64,000 nt of DNA from an uncultured Parabacteroides sp. (GCA_910577325.1 CAJTMR010000012.1:34426-98425); one strand, 5' to 3'. Positions 8,704 to 18,393 are shown, numbered from the stretch's first letter. Numbers and translations are program-made. Notes: a model not told the origin generated them from the letters alone.

Positions 8704-9960
8704 ATGACAAAAGAAAACATTATCAGACAAGCGTATGAGGCAGCTGCTGAACGCTATGCAGCTGTCGGTGTGGATGCAAGGGATGCAATGGACAAATTGC
8801 AGAAGATTTCTCTTTCGATGCATTGCTGGCAGGCGGACGACGTGAGCGGTTTCGAGAACCAGGGAGGTTCGCTGACGGGCGGAATCCAGGTGACGGGCAA
8901 CTATCCGGGACGTGCCCGCACGATCGACGAAGTTCGTGCCGATGTCTTGAAAGCGGCTTCGCTGATCGCCGGTAAACACCGTTTGAACCTGCATGAAATA
9001 TATGGCGATTTCCAAGGCAGGAAGGTTGACCGTGACGAAGTGGAACCTGCTCATTTTGAGAGCTGGATGCAGTGGGCGAAAGAGAACGGGATGAAGTTGG
9101 ATTTCAACAGCACTTCTTTCTCGCATCCGAAGAGCGGCGATTTGACGTTGGCGAATCCCGACGATGCGATCCGCAATTTCTGGATCGAACATACGAAACG
9201 CTGCCGCTGGATCAGCGAAGAGATGGGTAAATACCAGGATGATCCCTGTATCATGAACCTCTGGATTCATGACGGCAGCAAGGAAGTTCCCGCCAGCCGT
9301 CTCAAATACCGTCAGATACTGGAACAGTCGCTCGACGAGATTTTTGCAACGGAGTATAAGAACATGAAGGATTGTATCGAGGCGAAACTGTTCGGTATCG
9401 GCCTGGAAAGTTATACGGTCGGTTCCTATGATTTCTACTTGGGCTACGGCGCGAAGAAGAATAAGATCGTGACGCTCGACACGGGCCATTTCCATCTGAC
9501 GGAGAGCATCGCCGACAAGGTTTCGGCCCTGCTTCTTTTTACGCCGGAGATCATGTTGCACGTGAGCCGTCCGATTCGTTGGGACAGCGACCATGTGGTG
9601 ATTCTGAGCGACGACCTGCTTGATCTGGCACGCGAAATCATCCGTTGCAAGGCATTGGACCGTGTGCATATCGGCCTGGACTACTTCGATGCGACGATCA
9701 ACCGTATCGGGGCGTACGTGATCGGTTGCCGTGCGACACAGAAGGCCTTTATGCAAGCCCTTCTCGAACCGTCGGCAACCTTGCAGCAATACGAAGCCGA
9801 AGGCAAATATTTCCAACGCTTGGCATTGCAGGAGGAAATGAAGAGCCTTCCGTGGACAGCCGTCTGGGACATGTTCTGTCTGCAAAACGATGTTCCGGTT
9901 GGCGAAGATTATATCGCCGAGATAGAAAAGTACGAAGCCGAAGTAACAAGTAAACGATAA
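8704..9960 (+). CDS. rhaA: L-rhamnose isomerase
   Basis: A 418-residue TIM-barrel isomerase that interconverts L-rhamnose and L-rhamnulose, using a divalent metal. Family-typical segments include MHCWQADDVSGFE near the N-terminus, DFNSTSFSHPKSGDLTLANP (about 130-150) and IGLDYFDATINRI near the C-terminus. The stop codon overlaps the rhaT start (TAATG), showing tight coupling. Confidence 0.95.
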   Translation: MTKENIIRQAYEAAAERYAAVGVDARDAMDKLQKISLSMHCWQADDVSGFENQGGSLTGGIQVTGNYPGRARTIDEVRADVLKAASLIAGKHRLNLHEIYGDFQGRKVDRDEVEPAHFESWMQWAKENGMKLDFNSTSFSHPKSGDLTLANPDDAIRNFWIEHTKRCRWISEEMGKYQDDPCIMNLWIHDGSKEVPASRLKYRQILEQSLDEIFATEYKNMKDCIEAKLFGIGLESYTVGSYDFYLGYGAKKNKIVTLDTGHFHLTESIADKVSALLLFTPEIMLHVSRPIRWDSDHVVILSDDLLDLAREIIRCKALDRVHIGLDYFDATINRIGAYVIGCRATQKAFMQALLEPSATLQQYEAEGKYFQRLALQEEMKSLPWTAVWDMFCLQNDVPVGEDYIAEIEKYEAEVTSKR

Positions 9961-10985
9961 TGGAAATAATCATCGGACTAATCATAATCGCAATCGGCAG
10001 CTTCGGGCAGAGCAGTTCCTACGTCCCGATCAATAAAGTCAAGGATTGGAGCTGGGAAAGTTTCTGGCTCGTGCAGGGTGTTTTTGCCTGGCTCGTCTTC
10101 CCGTTCTTAGGGGCGCTGCTTGCCATTCCCGACGGGAGCAGCCTCCCGGAAGTGTGGAGTGCCGGCGGAGCTGCGGGAGCTGTCGTTTACGGAATCCTGT
10201 GGGGGATCGGCGGCCTGACCTTCGGGCTGAGCATGCGTTATTTGGGAGTTGCGCTCGGCCAAAGCATTGCGCTTGGAACGTGTGCCGGTTTCGGAACGCT
10301 TTTCCCGGCAGTTTTTGGCGGAACGGATTTGTTTCATGGCGATGGCCTGGTTCTGCTGATCGGCGTGTGTATCACGCTTGCCGGCATCGCCGTGATCGGG
10401 TATGCCGGAAGTCTTCGTGTCCGCAATATGACCGAGGAGGAAAAGAAAGCGGCCGTAAAGGATTTTGCGTTGACGAAAGGTTTGCTTGTCGCTCTTTTGG
10501 CCGGTGTGATGAGTGCCTGCTTCAATCTGGGCCTGGAATCCGGCGCTCCGATCCTTGAGAAAGCGAAACAGTCCGGCGCAAGCGAGTTGTTCGCACTGAA
10601 CCCGGTCATCCTGTTGGTGACGATCGGAGGTTTTGTCACGAACGTCTCTTATTGCCTTTTCCAGAATGTAAGGAACAAGACGGGGAAAGATTATTTTTCC
10701 GTATCGGGCGGTACTTTGCTGAATAATGTCTTATTTTGTGCGCTGGCAGGTGTTTTGTGGTATTCGCAATTCTTCGGGCTGGGAATGGGTAAGAGCTATT
10801 TTGCCGATTCTCCGGTGATGCTGGCCTTTTCATGGAGTATCCTGATGTCGCTGAATGTGATCTTCAGCAATGTGTGGGGGATTATCCTGAAAGAGTGGGA
10901 AGGGGTTAGCCGGCAGACGATCGTCGTTTTGGTCTGCGGCATGTGTCTCCTGATATTCTCGCTTTTGCTGCCTAATTTGATTTAA
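9960..10985 (+). CDS. rhaT: L-rhamnose:H+ symporter
   Basis: A 341-residue protein with about ten membrane segments. It matches the RhaT family, including SFGQSSSYVPINKVKDWSWE at the start and WGIGGLTFGLSMRYLGVALG in the middle. It brings L-rhamnose into the cytoplasm with protons. It overlaps rhaA by one base. A repeat array and hairpin follow before rhaD. Confidence 0.93.
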   Translation: MEIIIGLIIIAIGSFGQSSSYVPINKVKDWSWESFWLVQGVFAWLVFPFLGALLAIPDGSSLPEVWSAGGAAGAVVYGILWGIGGLTFGLSMRYLGVALGQSIALGTCAGFGTLFPAVFGGTDLFHGDGLVLLIGVCITLAGIAVIGYAGSLRVRNMTEEEKKAAVKDFALTKGLLVALLAGVMSACFNLGLESGAPILEKAKQSGASELFALNPVILLVTIGGFVTNVSYCLFQNVRNKTGKDYFSVSGGTLLNNVLFCALAGVLWYSQFFGLGMGKSYFADSPVMLAFSWSILMSLNVIFSNVWGIILKEWEGVSRQTIVVLVCGMCLLIFSLLLPNLI

Positions 10986-11004
10986 AATGATCGGGCTGCA
11001 AATG

Positions 11005-11070
11005 GATAGGCATGGGACTTTAGTTCGATAAGCATGGAACTGGATTTCCATAGGCATGAAATTAGGATTC
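11005..11070 (+). repeat. Three 22-bp degenerate direct repeats between rhaT and rhaD
   Basis: Units start at 11005, 11027 and 11049, exactly 22 bp apart. They begin GATAGGCATGGGAC, GATAAGCATGGAAC and CATAGGCATGAAAT, and each ends in TTC. An inverted partial copy (CATGCTTATC) follows at 11071. They could be operator sites, a repetitive element or RNA structure; the sequence does not decide. Confidence 0.75.
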
Positions 11071-11088
11071 CATGCTTATCTGTTTTTT
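11027..11088 (+). terminator. Hairpin with T-run between rhaT and rhaD
   Basis: GATAAGCATGGAA (11027-11039) is a perfect 13-bp inverted repeat with TTCCATGCTTATC (11068-11080), with a 28-nt loop, followed by TGTTTTTT. It could act as an intrinsic terminator or attenuator that lowers rhaD expression relative to rhaBAT. It shares sequence with the 22-bp repeat array. Confidence 0.55.
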
Positions 11089-11149
11089 GCCGGGTGAAGA
11101 ACAATTTTGAGTCGGGCGTGTGCCCCTCTAAAAAAGATATATAAGTAAA

Positions 11150-11950
11150 ATGAAAACAATCAGAAACAATGAAAAATTGATGGCCGAGATCGGCCGTATC
11201 GCCGAAGTGGCCGGCTATCTCTGGACAAAAGGATGGGCGGAACGCAACGGCGGTAACATTTCCGTAAACCTGACCGGCCTGATGAGCGACGTTGAAAAAG
11301 CGATTCCCGCACTGGGGCCGGCTATTCCTTTGCAGGAGGCGATGACCGCCCTTGCCGGACATGTTTTCTATGTCACCGGTACCGGAAAGCGGATGCGCTA
11401 TGTGGCACAGGACCCGTTTGCCAACGGTTCCCTGATCCGTATTGCCGGAGATGGAAAAAGTTATGATATTATTGCCGAACAATTGGTTTTGCCTACTTCC
11501 GAGTTGCCTTCGCATCTGATGATGCATAATTATCTGCGTGGCCTGGGCCGTGATAACAGAGTCGTTCTGCATACGCACCCGACCGACCTGATCGGCATGA
11601 CGCATTGCCGGACGTTTTTGGATTCGGAGGTCATCACCCGTACATTGTGGAGCATGATTCCCGAATGCCGTATCATTGTCCCGAAGGGAGTCGGTATCGT
11701 TCCATACGAAATACCGGGAACCCTTGATTTGGCGCATGCCACTATCAAACAGTTGGAAAAGCACGATATGGTATTCTGGGAGAAACATGGCATTCTGGCA
11801 GTCGGCGAAGACCTGATCGAATGCTTTGATGCGATCGACACGTTAAGCAAGTCTGCCCAAATCTACTTTAGTGCACGTATGGCTGGCTGTGAACCTGCCG
11901 GTATGACCGACAAGCAGCTGGATGATTTGGTCCCGGCTTTCGGTTTGTGA
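11150..11950 (+). CDS. rhaD: L-rhamnulose-1-phosphate aldolase
   Basis: A 266-residue class II (zinc) aldolase of the AraD/FucA family. It cleaves L-rhamnulose 1-phosphate to dihydroxyacetone phosphate and L-lactaldehyde. Visible features are the phosphate-binding NGGNISVNLTG segment (about 36-46), the zinc ligands in HTHPTDLIGM (about 141-143) and the third-ligand region EKHGILAVGED (about 212). It follows rhaT after a 164-bp gap holding a repeat array and hairpin. Confidence 0.93.
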   Translation: MKTIRNNEKLMAEIGRIAEVAGYLWTKGWAERNGGNISVNLTGLMSDVEKAIPALGPAIPLQEAMTALAGHVFYVTGTGKRMRYVAQDPFANGSLIRIAGDGKSYDIIAEQLVLPTSELPSHLMMHNYLRGLGRDNRVVLHTHPTDLIGMTHCRTFLDSEVITRTLWSMIPECRIIVPKGVGIVPYEIPGTLDLAHATIKQLEKHDMVFWEKHGILAVGEDLIECFDAIDTLSKSAQIYFSARMAGCEPAGMTDKQLDDLVPAFGL

Positions 11951-11962
11951 TAGATTTATGAT

Positions 11963-12007
11963 GATATTCCGTTGCTTTGTCTTTCACGAGAAAAGTAACG
12001 GAATATC
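11963..12007 (+). terminator. Stem-loop after rhaD
   Basis: GATATTCCGTTGCTTT (11963-11978) pairs with AAAGTAACGGAATATC (11992-12007), a 16-bp stem with one G-U pair and a 13-nt loop. There is little T-run, so it may terminate poorly or stabilise the upstream RNA end. Confidence 0.55.
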
Positions 12008-12029
12008 TCTTCATGTAATACCATATACC

Positions 12030-13802
12030 ATGAAAACATTATTCATTCTTATATTTCTGTTTTTTTCCGTTTCATTGTCCGCTCAGCAACGTGATAGCCG
12101 GGTGCGTGAGTATCTTTCTCCCACACGTATTGTCTGGCAACAGGAAAGCCGGTTGATACAGGGCGCAGAACATTTGCTTCTTCCCGGAAACGGACAATCT
12201 GATCTTGCAAATCGCTCGATCTGCAAACTGGCAAGTACTGATCGTCAACATCCTGCCATTCTTTTTGATTTCGGAAAAGAACTGCAAGGAGGTCTTCAAA
12301 TAGTAACCGGCATGCCATCTTCGCACGAACCGGTTACCATTCGTGTCCGTTTCGGCGAGTCTGTCAGTGAAGCGATGTGCGATATCGACAGAGAGAACGG
12401 AGCTACCAACGATCATGCTATGCGCGATTTTACTGTTCGCCTGCCTTGGTTGGGCGTCATGGAAGTAGGTAATTCCGGCTTCCGTTTTGTGCGCATCGAC
12501 CTCTTGGACGATTCTACCGAACTGCATTTGAAGGAGATTCGCGCCATTTCTACGTTCCGCGATATTCCTTATAAAGGTTTTTTCCGTTGCAACGATGAAC
12601 GGTTGAACAATATCTGGCAGGTCGGGGCTTACACCGTACATTTGAATATGCAGGAATATCTCTGGGACGGGATCAAGCGCGATCGTCTGGTTTGGGTGGG
12701 CGATCTACACCCGGAAGTAATGACCGTAAATACTGTTTTCGGTTATAATGAAGTCGTACCGAAAAGCCTCGACCTGATTCGCGATATCACGCCATTGCCC
12801 GGATGGATGAACGGGATGTGTAGCTATTCTATCTGGTGGTTGCTGATCCAGCGTGACTGGTACTATTATCAGGGTGACTTGGTTTATTTGAAGGAACAAA
12901 AAGGCTATCTGACCGGTTTGCTTCGTCTCCTGATCTCCAAAGTAGGTGAAGATGGTGTGGAGAAACTTGATGGGGGAGGACGTTTTCTCGATTGGCCGTC
13001 CAGTGAAAATCAGGTTGCCATAGATGCCGGCTTGCAAGCCTTGATGTTGCAAGCGATGAAAGCCGGAAACGAACTTTGTAAGGTGTTGGGCGAAGATGCG
13101 TTGGCGGCTGAGTGCGATGCTGTTTCTAAGAAAATGGTCAAAGCGGCTCCGAAAGTAATGAAGCCTTTCCTGAAGTCCGGTGTCGCACCGGACGCACCGG
13201 GATCGAAGCAGGCGGCTTCCTTGTTGGCTCTGGCAGGGCTGATGAAGCCTGAAGAGGCGGACCGGAAATATCTCGCGGTCAATGGAGGACATGGGTTCTC
13301 TACTTTCTATGGTTATTATATGCTTCGTGCGATGGCCGCCGCCGGCAATTATCAGGGAGCGATCGACGTGATACGCCAATTCTGGGGAGCGATGCTTGAT
13401 TTGGGTGCAACCACTTTCTGGGAAGATTTCAACTTGGACTGGCTGCCTGGCGCTTCTCGCATCGACGAACCGGTTCCGGCAGGCAGGAAAGATATTCATG
13501 GCGGTTACGGGGCTTATTGCTATAAAGGTTTCCGCCATAGCCTTTGCCATGGCTGGGCTTCCGGTCCGACCTCTTGGCTGAGCGAATATGTGTTGGGGGT
13601 CCAAGTTATAGAACCGGGTTGCCGCGTTGTCCGGATTACACCTCATTTGGGTGATTTGGAGTGGGTGGAAGGAACATTCCCGACTCCTTATGGCGTGATC
13701 ACCATCCGTCACGAAAAAGGAGCGGACGGAAAAGTCAGGAGTCGGGTCGATGCGCCGTCCGAAGTAAAAGTAGTACGGCCGTCCGGAGTAGGGAAATATT
13801 GA
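12030..13802 (+). CDS. Exported alpha-L-rhamnosidase-like protein (GH78 type)
   Basis: A 590-residue protein with a signal peptide (MKTLFILIFLFFSVSLSAQQ, abbreviated). The body resembles GH78: a beta-sandwich region, then an (alpha/alpha)6 barrel starting near FFRCNDERLNNIWQVG, with the acidic cluster WDGIKRDRLVWVGDLHPE where GH78 enzymes place the general acid, and a C-terminal beta domain. The longer frame from 11922 is rejected because it overlaps rhaD and lacks a signal peptide. Clustered with rhamnose catabolism, it probably removes terminal rhamnose from plant or bacterial glycans in the periplasm. The general-acid motif differs from the next gene's, so its linkage preference may differ. 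Confidence 0.8.
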   Translation: MKTLFILIFLFFSVSLSAQQRDSRVREYLSPTRIVWQQESRLIQGAEHLLLPGNGQSDLANRSICKLASTDRQHPAILFDFGKELQGGLQIVTGMPSSHEPVTIRVRFGESVSEAMCDIDRENGATNDHAMRDFTVRLPWLGVMEVGNSGFRFVRIDLLDDSTELHLKEIRAISTFRDIPYKGFFRCNDERLNNIWQVGAYTVHLNMQEYLWDGIKRDRLVWVGDLHPEVMTVNTVFGYNEVVPKSLDLIRDITPLPGWMNGMCSYSIWWLLIQRDWYYYQGDLVYLKEQKGYLTGLLRLLISKVGEDGVEKLDGGGRFLDWPSSENQVAIDAGLQALMLQAMKAGNELCKVLGEDALAAECDAVSKKMVKAAPKVMKPFLKSGVAPDAPGSKQAASLLALAGLMKPEEADRKYLAVNGGHGFSTFYGYYMLRAMAAAGNYQGAIDVIRQFWGAMLDLGATTFWEDFNLDWLPGASRIDEPVPAGRKDIHGGYGAYCYKGFRHSLCHGWASGPTSWLSEYVLGVQVIEPGCRVVRITPHLGDLEWVEGTFPTPYGVITIRHEKGADGKVRSRVDAPSEVKVVRPSGVGKY

Positions 13803-13861
13803 TGCGTATTATCATCCCGTGAAATCTACATTCATCCCTGATAAATAAGAAAATAAGAGAT

Positions 13862-16069
13862 ATGAAGAGAAGTTTTTTCCTGTTATTGCTGTTGATCGGA
13901 TGTGCCGTTTCCGTCCGATCCGAATCCGGTTGGAAAGCGTGTTGGATCAATACGGAACGTTGCCAGAGTGCGACGAACACCTGGTTGGCTTTCCGTAAAA
14001 CCGTTCATATAGACAAGGTCCCGCAAAGACTTACCGCTCGCATCGCTGCCGATAGCAAATATTGGCTGTGGATAAACGGCCGCTTGGTCGTTTTCGAAGG
14101 AGGATTGAAGCGGGGATCTTCTCCATACGACACCTATTACGATCCTGTCGAGATTGCTCCCTATCTGCAAAATGGCGAGAATACGATTGCCGTGTTGGTC
14201 TGGCATTTCGGCAAAAGTGGGTTCAGCCATGTGAACAGCGGCCTGGCAGCTTTACTATTCGAAGCAATTGCTCCTGGAATCGAGATCGTTTCCGACAAGA
14301 GCTGGCAATGTGCCGTATATGATGCCTATCAGAATACGGGTGCTCCTTATCCGAATTTCCGTCTGCCGGAAAGCAACATCCGTTTTGATGCCCGGATGGA
14401 GATGGCTGGTTGGAACCGGCCCGGCTATACGGGCTGGATGCCAAATGCCGAGATTATTTCGCCTGTCGGGGTCGCTCCTTTAGGGAAGTTGGTCGAGCGC
14501 CCGATACCTTTATGGAAAGATTATGGTCTGAAACCGTATGTCAGCGTCCGCCGGTCGGTTGCCGGCGATACGCTTTATTGCCGCTTGCCTTATAATAGCC
14601 AGGTGACTCCTTACTTGAAAGTGGAAGCTTCTGCCGGTCAGGTGATCCATATCCGGACGGACAACTATGAGGGCGGTTCCCAATACAATGTCCGCGCCGA
14701 ATATGTCACCCGCGACGGCGTACAGGAATATGAGAGCTACGGCTGGATGAACGGCCACGAGATGCTGTATATCCTGCCGGAAGGGGTGAAGGTGTTGGAT
14801 GTGAAATTCCGGGAGACCGGTTACGATACCGAATTTACAGGTTCGTTCAGTTGCAATGATTCGTTCATGAACGAACTTTGGAAACGCTCGTCCCGTACCT
14901 TATATATAACGATGCGCGACAGCTATATGGACTGTCCGGACCGCGAACGGGCGCAATGGTGGGGTGACGAGGTAAACGAATTGGGCGAGACTTTCTATGC
15001 TCTTTCTCCTTCCAGTCATAAACTGGCGCTGAAAGGCATTTACGAACTGATGAACTGGCAACGTGAAGATGGTGTGATTTTCGCTCCCGCCCCCGCAGGT
15101 AACTGGCGTAAGGAACTGCCGTTGCAAATGTTGGCTTCGGTGGGTTGGTATGGTTTCTATACCCAGTATTATTATAGTGGCGACAGCAGTTTCGTCGCCG
15201 ATATTTACGACCGCATGCACCGCTACCTGCACGAAGTATGGCAAGTCGACAAGAGCGGTCTGGTTGTCGAGCGCGACGGAGATTGGAGCTGGGGCGACTG
15301 GGGAGAGAACATCGACATGGGGGTCTTGACAAATTGCTGGTATTATTTGGCTTTGAAAGCAGAGAAGGCTTTTGCCCTCCAACTCGGGAAAATGTCCGAT
15401 GCAGATGAGATCAGCCGTATGATGTATAGTATTGAGAAATGCTTCGATACAAAGTTCTGGACCGGTTCCGCCTATCGTTCTCCCGGCTATAAGGGAGCAA
15501 CGGACGACCGTGCACAGGCAATGGCTGTCGTATCCGGTTTAGCTTGCGTTGATAAATATCCCGCCCTCGTGAAAGTCTTGAAGAAGGAATATCATGCCAG
15601 CCCCTATATGGAAAAGTATGTGCTCGAAGCCTTGTTCCAGATGAATGAGCCTGCGTTTGCTTTGGAGAGGATTAAACAGCGTTATGCTAAAATGATGAAT
15701 TATCCTGAATATACGACCTTGTTCGAAGGATGGGGAATCGGCCCGGACGGTTTCGGCGGCGGCACGATCAATCATGCCTGGAGCGGTGGCCCGCTTACAC
15801 TGCTGAGCCAGAAAGTGTGCGGCATAGAACCCACTTCTCCAGGTTTCCGCTCTTTTAAGGTCTGTCCTCAAATGGGTACGTTGACCGTGGCAGAGGCCAC
15901 GGTAGACACGCATTTCGGCAAGATCGAAGTCGCGTTGAAGCGAAAAGGTAAAAAAATACAAGTAGCCCTTTCTGTCCCCGAGGGGGCGATTGCCGAAGTC
16001 CCGATCTCGCAAGGCCGGATGAAACGATTGGAGGCCGGCGAGCATTCGTTGGTCATTCCGGTACGATAA
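13862..16069 (+). CDS. Exported alpha-L-rhamnosidase (GH78)
   Basis: A 735-residue protein with a signal peptide (MKRSFFLLLLLIGCAVSVRS). Beta-sandwich domains come first (LWINGRLVVFEGG; ENTIAVLVWHFG), then an (alpha/alpha)6 barrel with the GH78 motif DCPDRERAQWWGDE, whose acidic residues include the general acid, followed by WGDWGENID and a GGTINHAWSGGP segment, and a C-terminal beta domain. It hydrolyses terminal alpha-L-rhamnose from glycans. It lies 59 bp after the first rhamnosidase in the same direction, so probably co-transcribed. No SusC/SusD pair is present, so the glycan importer, if any, lies elsewhere. Confidence 0.9.
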   Translation: MKRSFFLLLLLIGCAVSVRSESGWKACWINTERCQSATNTWLAFRKTVHIDKVPQRLTARIAADSKYWLWINGRLVVFEGGLKRGSSPYDTYYDPVEIAPYLQNGENTIAVLVWHFGKSGFSHVNSGLAALLFEAIAPGIEIVSDKSWQCAVYDAYQNTGAPYPNFRLPESNIRFDARMEMAGWNRPGYTGWMPNAEIISPVGVAPLGKLVERPIPLWKDYGLKPYVSVRRSVAGDTLYCRLPYNSQVTPYLKVEASAGQVIHIRTDNYEGGSQYNVRAEYVTRDGVQEYESYGWMNGHEMLYILPEGVKVLDVKFRETGYDTEFTGSFSCNDSFMNELWKRSSRTLYITMRDSYMDCPDRERAQWWGDEVNELGETFYALSPSSHKLALKGIYELMNWQREDGVIFAPAPAGNWRKELPLQMLASVGWYGFYTQYYYSGDSSFVADIYDRMHRYLHEVWQVDKSGLVVERDGDWSWGDWGENIDMGVLTNCWYYLALKAEKAFALQLGKMSDADEISRMMYSIEKCFDTKFWTGSAYRSPGYKGATDDRAQAMAVVSGLACVDKYPALVKVLKKEYHASPYMEKYVLEALFQMNEPAFALERIKQRYAKMMNYPEYTTLFEGWGIGPDGFGGGTINHAWSGGPLTLLSQKVCGIEPTSPGFRSFKVCPQMGTLTVAEATVDTHFGKIEVALKRKGKKIQVALSVPEGAIAEVPISQGRMKRLEAGEHSLVIPVR

Positions 16070-16105
16070 TTATAGAAAGGGAGGCTGTGTCGTAATTGAG
16101 TGCGG

Positions 16106-16130
16106 AAGGCACAGGGGGCGAATGCCTTTT
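16106..16130 (+). terminator. Weak hairpin with T-run after the rhamnosidases
   Basis: AAGGCA (16106-16111) and TGCCTT (16123-16128) form a 6-bp stem followed by TT. The stem is short, so this is tentative. Confidence 0.35.
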
Positions 16131-16179
16131 GCGATTGTGTGATGGAAGAGTGTGCAAAATGTAAATAATTTATCCCGGA

Positions 16180-16213
16180 TTTGATGGATAAACGAAGAAA
16201 TAAACTATATTTG
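16180..16213 (+). promoter_or_regulatory. Promoter of the acyl-CoA synthetase gene
   Basis: TTTG at 16180-16183, a 22-bp spacer and TATATTTG at 16206-16213 fit the Bacteroidetes consensus. The start of transcription near 16220 supports ATG 16248 over the in-frame TTG at 16224. Confidence 0.65.
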
Positions 16214-16247
16214 TTCCCATTCATTGAACCAAATTGATCAAAATGTT

Positions 16248-18308
16248 ATGATTAACCGAGAATTGATTAATCCTCAAAGCATCGTAGTGGTGGGAGGATC
16301 CAATAATGTACATAAACCGGGCGGCCGTTTGGTACGTAATCTGGTGGATGGAAAGTATAAAGGTGAACTGTATGTCGTAAATGCCAAGGAAGACGATGTG
16401 CAAGGTTTGAAGTCTTATCATTCGGTGCATGATATCCCGGAGACGGAACTGGCAATTATATCTATTCCCGGTCCGGCCTGTCCCGAAGTGGTGGATGTAC
16501 TTGCCAAGCAGAAGAATGTAAAAGCATTCATTGTTATCTCTGCCGGTTTTGGTGAAGAAACGCCTGAAGGTGCGGTTTTGGAAGAACGGATGCTGGAGAG
16601 TATTAACGCAGCGGGAGCTTCATTGATCGGCCCGAACTGTATCGGTGTGATGAACATGCACTATCATGGTGTTTTTACCCAGCCGATTCCCGAATTTCAT
16701 GCAGATGGGGTCGATTTCATTTCCAGTTCTGGTGGTACGGCGCTTTTCATTATCGAATCGGCGTTGACAAAAGGACTTCGTTTTTCTTCAGTCTGGTCTG
16801 TCGGTAACTCCAAGCAGATCGGAGTGGAGGAAGTGATTGAATATATGGACCGCAACTTTGACCCGGTTTTTGATTCCAAAATAAAGATGCTTTATATCGA
16901 GCAGATCAAAAATCCGGATAAGCTCTTGTATCATGCTTCTTCTTTGATTCGCAAAGGTTGTCATATCGCAGCCATCAAAGCGGGCAGTACGGATGTTGGT
17001 AAGCGTGCCGCATCTTCCCATACAGGAGCGATTGCCAGTTCGGATTCCGCCGTGGAAGCCCTGTTTCGCAAAGCAGGTATCGTGCGTTGTTTCAGCCGTG
17101 AAGAATTGACAACTGTTGCCAGCATCTTTACATTGAAAGAAGTGAAAGGTAAGAACTGTGCGATTATCACGCATGCCGGAGGCCCCGCCGTAATGTTGGC
17201 GGATGCACTGGAAAAAGGACGGTTGAATGTTCCTAAGCTGGATGGTCCGCTCGCTGTAGAATTGAAATCCAAATTATATCCAGGGGCTGCTGTCGGTAAT
17301 CCGATAGATATCATTGGCACAGGTACACCCGAACATTTGGCCGCCGCTATTGATTTCTGTGAAAACCGTTTTGAGGATATCGACCTGATGATGGTTATTT
17401 TCGGCAGTCCGGGGTTGGTAAAATTATATGATACTTATGAAGTGCTTCATAAAAAAATGGAGGAATGCAAGAAACCGATTTTTCCGGTATTGCCATCTAT
17501 CGTAACGGCGGGGCCAGAAGTGAAAAGTTTTGTGAAGAAAGGGCATGTGAACTTTTCGGATGAAGTGACATTGGGTACAGCCCTCTCGCGTGTGTTGAAT
17601 ACGCCGAAGCCCATGAGCACGGATATCCAGTTGTATGGTGTCGATGTCCCCGAAGTACGCCGTATTATCGACCGGTTGCCGGGGAGCGGCTATTTGAATC
17701 CTGAAGAAGTCCGTACTTTGCTGAAAGCGGCCCAGATACCGCTGGTTGAAGAGTTCACGTCGACCGACTGCGACGAACTGGTCGCTTTTGCCAAGAGGGT
17801 GAAGTTCCCGGTTGTAGCTAAGGTTGTCGGTCCAGTACATAAAAGTGATATAGGAGGGGTCGCTCTGAATATCCGTAGTGAGGAACATTTGATTTTCGAA
17901 TATGAACGGATGATGCGTTTGCCTGATGTGACGGCTGTTATGGTACAACCGATGCTGAAAGGGCAGGAGTTGTTTTTAGGAGCTAAGTATGAAGACCGTT
18001 TCGGTCATGTTGTGTTTTGTGGCCTGGGAGGTATTTTCGTAGAAGTGCTGAAAGACGTCTCTTATGGCTTGTCGCCTTTGTCGTATGACGAAACTTATTC
18101 TATGATCCGTTCTCTACGGGGGTATCCGATTATAAAGGGGACACGTGGTCAACGGGGAGTGGATGAGCGGCAGTATGCGGATATCATAGTTCGTCTGTCC
18201 ACGTTGCTCCGTTTTGCATCCGAAATCAAGGAGATGGACATCAATCCTCTTGTAGCAACCGACCGCGGACTGTTTGCCGTAGATGCACGTATACGAATTG
18301 AAAAGTGA
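16248..18308 (+). CDS. Acetate/acyl-CoA ligase, ADP-forming, fused alpha-beta
   Basis: A 686-residue protein of the ADP-forming acyl-CoA synthetase family. An N-terminal CoA-binding Rossmann domain (SIVVVGGSNNVHKPGGR) is followed by succinyl-CoA-ligase-like domains with the SHTGA phospho-histidine loop (His about 257), then a C-terminal ATP-grasp domain with VHKSDIGGV (second catalytic His about 530) and MDINPLV. It makes ATP from ADP and Pi using acyl-CoA, giving acetate or other short acids; the acyl preference is not visible. It is monocistronic, between a promoter at 16206 and a terminator at 18340. Confidence 0.88.
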   Translation: MINRELINPQSIVVVGGSNNVHKPGGRLVRNLVDGKYKGELYVVNAKEDDVQGLKSYHSVHDIPETELAIISIPGPACPEVVDVLAKQKNVKAFIVISAGFGEETPEGAVLEERMLESINAAGASLIGPNCIGVMNMHYHGVFTQPIPEFHADGVDFISSSGGTALFIIESALTKGLRFSSVWSVGNSKQIGVEEVIEYMDRNFDPVFDSKIKMLYIEQIKNPDKLLYHASSLIRKGCHIAAIKAGSTDVGKRAASSHTGAIASSDSAVEALFRKAGIVRCFSREELTTVASIFTLKEVKGKNCAIITHAGGPAVMLADALEKGRLNVPKLDGPLAVELKSKLYPGAAVGNPIDIIGTGTPEHLAAAIDFCENRFEDIDLMMVIFGSPGLVKLYDTYEVLHKKMEECKKPIFPVLPSIVTAGPEVKSFVKKGHVNFSDEVTLGTALSRVLNTPKPMSTDIQLYGVDVPEVRRIIDRLPGSGYLNPEEVRTLLKAAQIPLVEEFTSTDCDELVAFAKRVKFPVVAKVVGPVHKSDIGGVALNIRSEEHLIFEYERMMRLPDVTAVMVQPMLKGQELFLGAKYEDRFGHVVFCGLGGIFVEVLKDVSYGLSPLSYDETYSMIRSLRGYPIIKGTRGQRGVDERQYADIIVRLSTLLRFASEIKEMDINPLVATDRGLFAVDARIRIEK

Positions 18309-18339
18309 TGGATCTTAGATAAAGATTTGATACTAAATG

Positions 18340-18393
18340 ACCTGTATTCTGAAAGTCTTATAAAAAGCTTTTGGAATACAGGTTATCTTTTTT
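18340..18393 (+). terminator. Intrinsic terminator after the acyl-CoA synthetase
   Basis: ACCTGTATTC (18340-18349) pairs with GAATACAGGT (18374-18383), extended inside by AAG/CTT pairs, and is followed by a T-run (TATCTTTTTT). Confidence 0.8.

Noticed and set aside
8689..9885. 398-codon minus-strand open frame opposite rhaA
   Set aside because: Shadow frame; rhaA on the plus strand has full family support and tight spacing in its operon.
11922..12029. Upstream extension of the first rhamnosidase
   Set aside because: It overlaps rhaD and puts 36 residues before a clean signal peptide.
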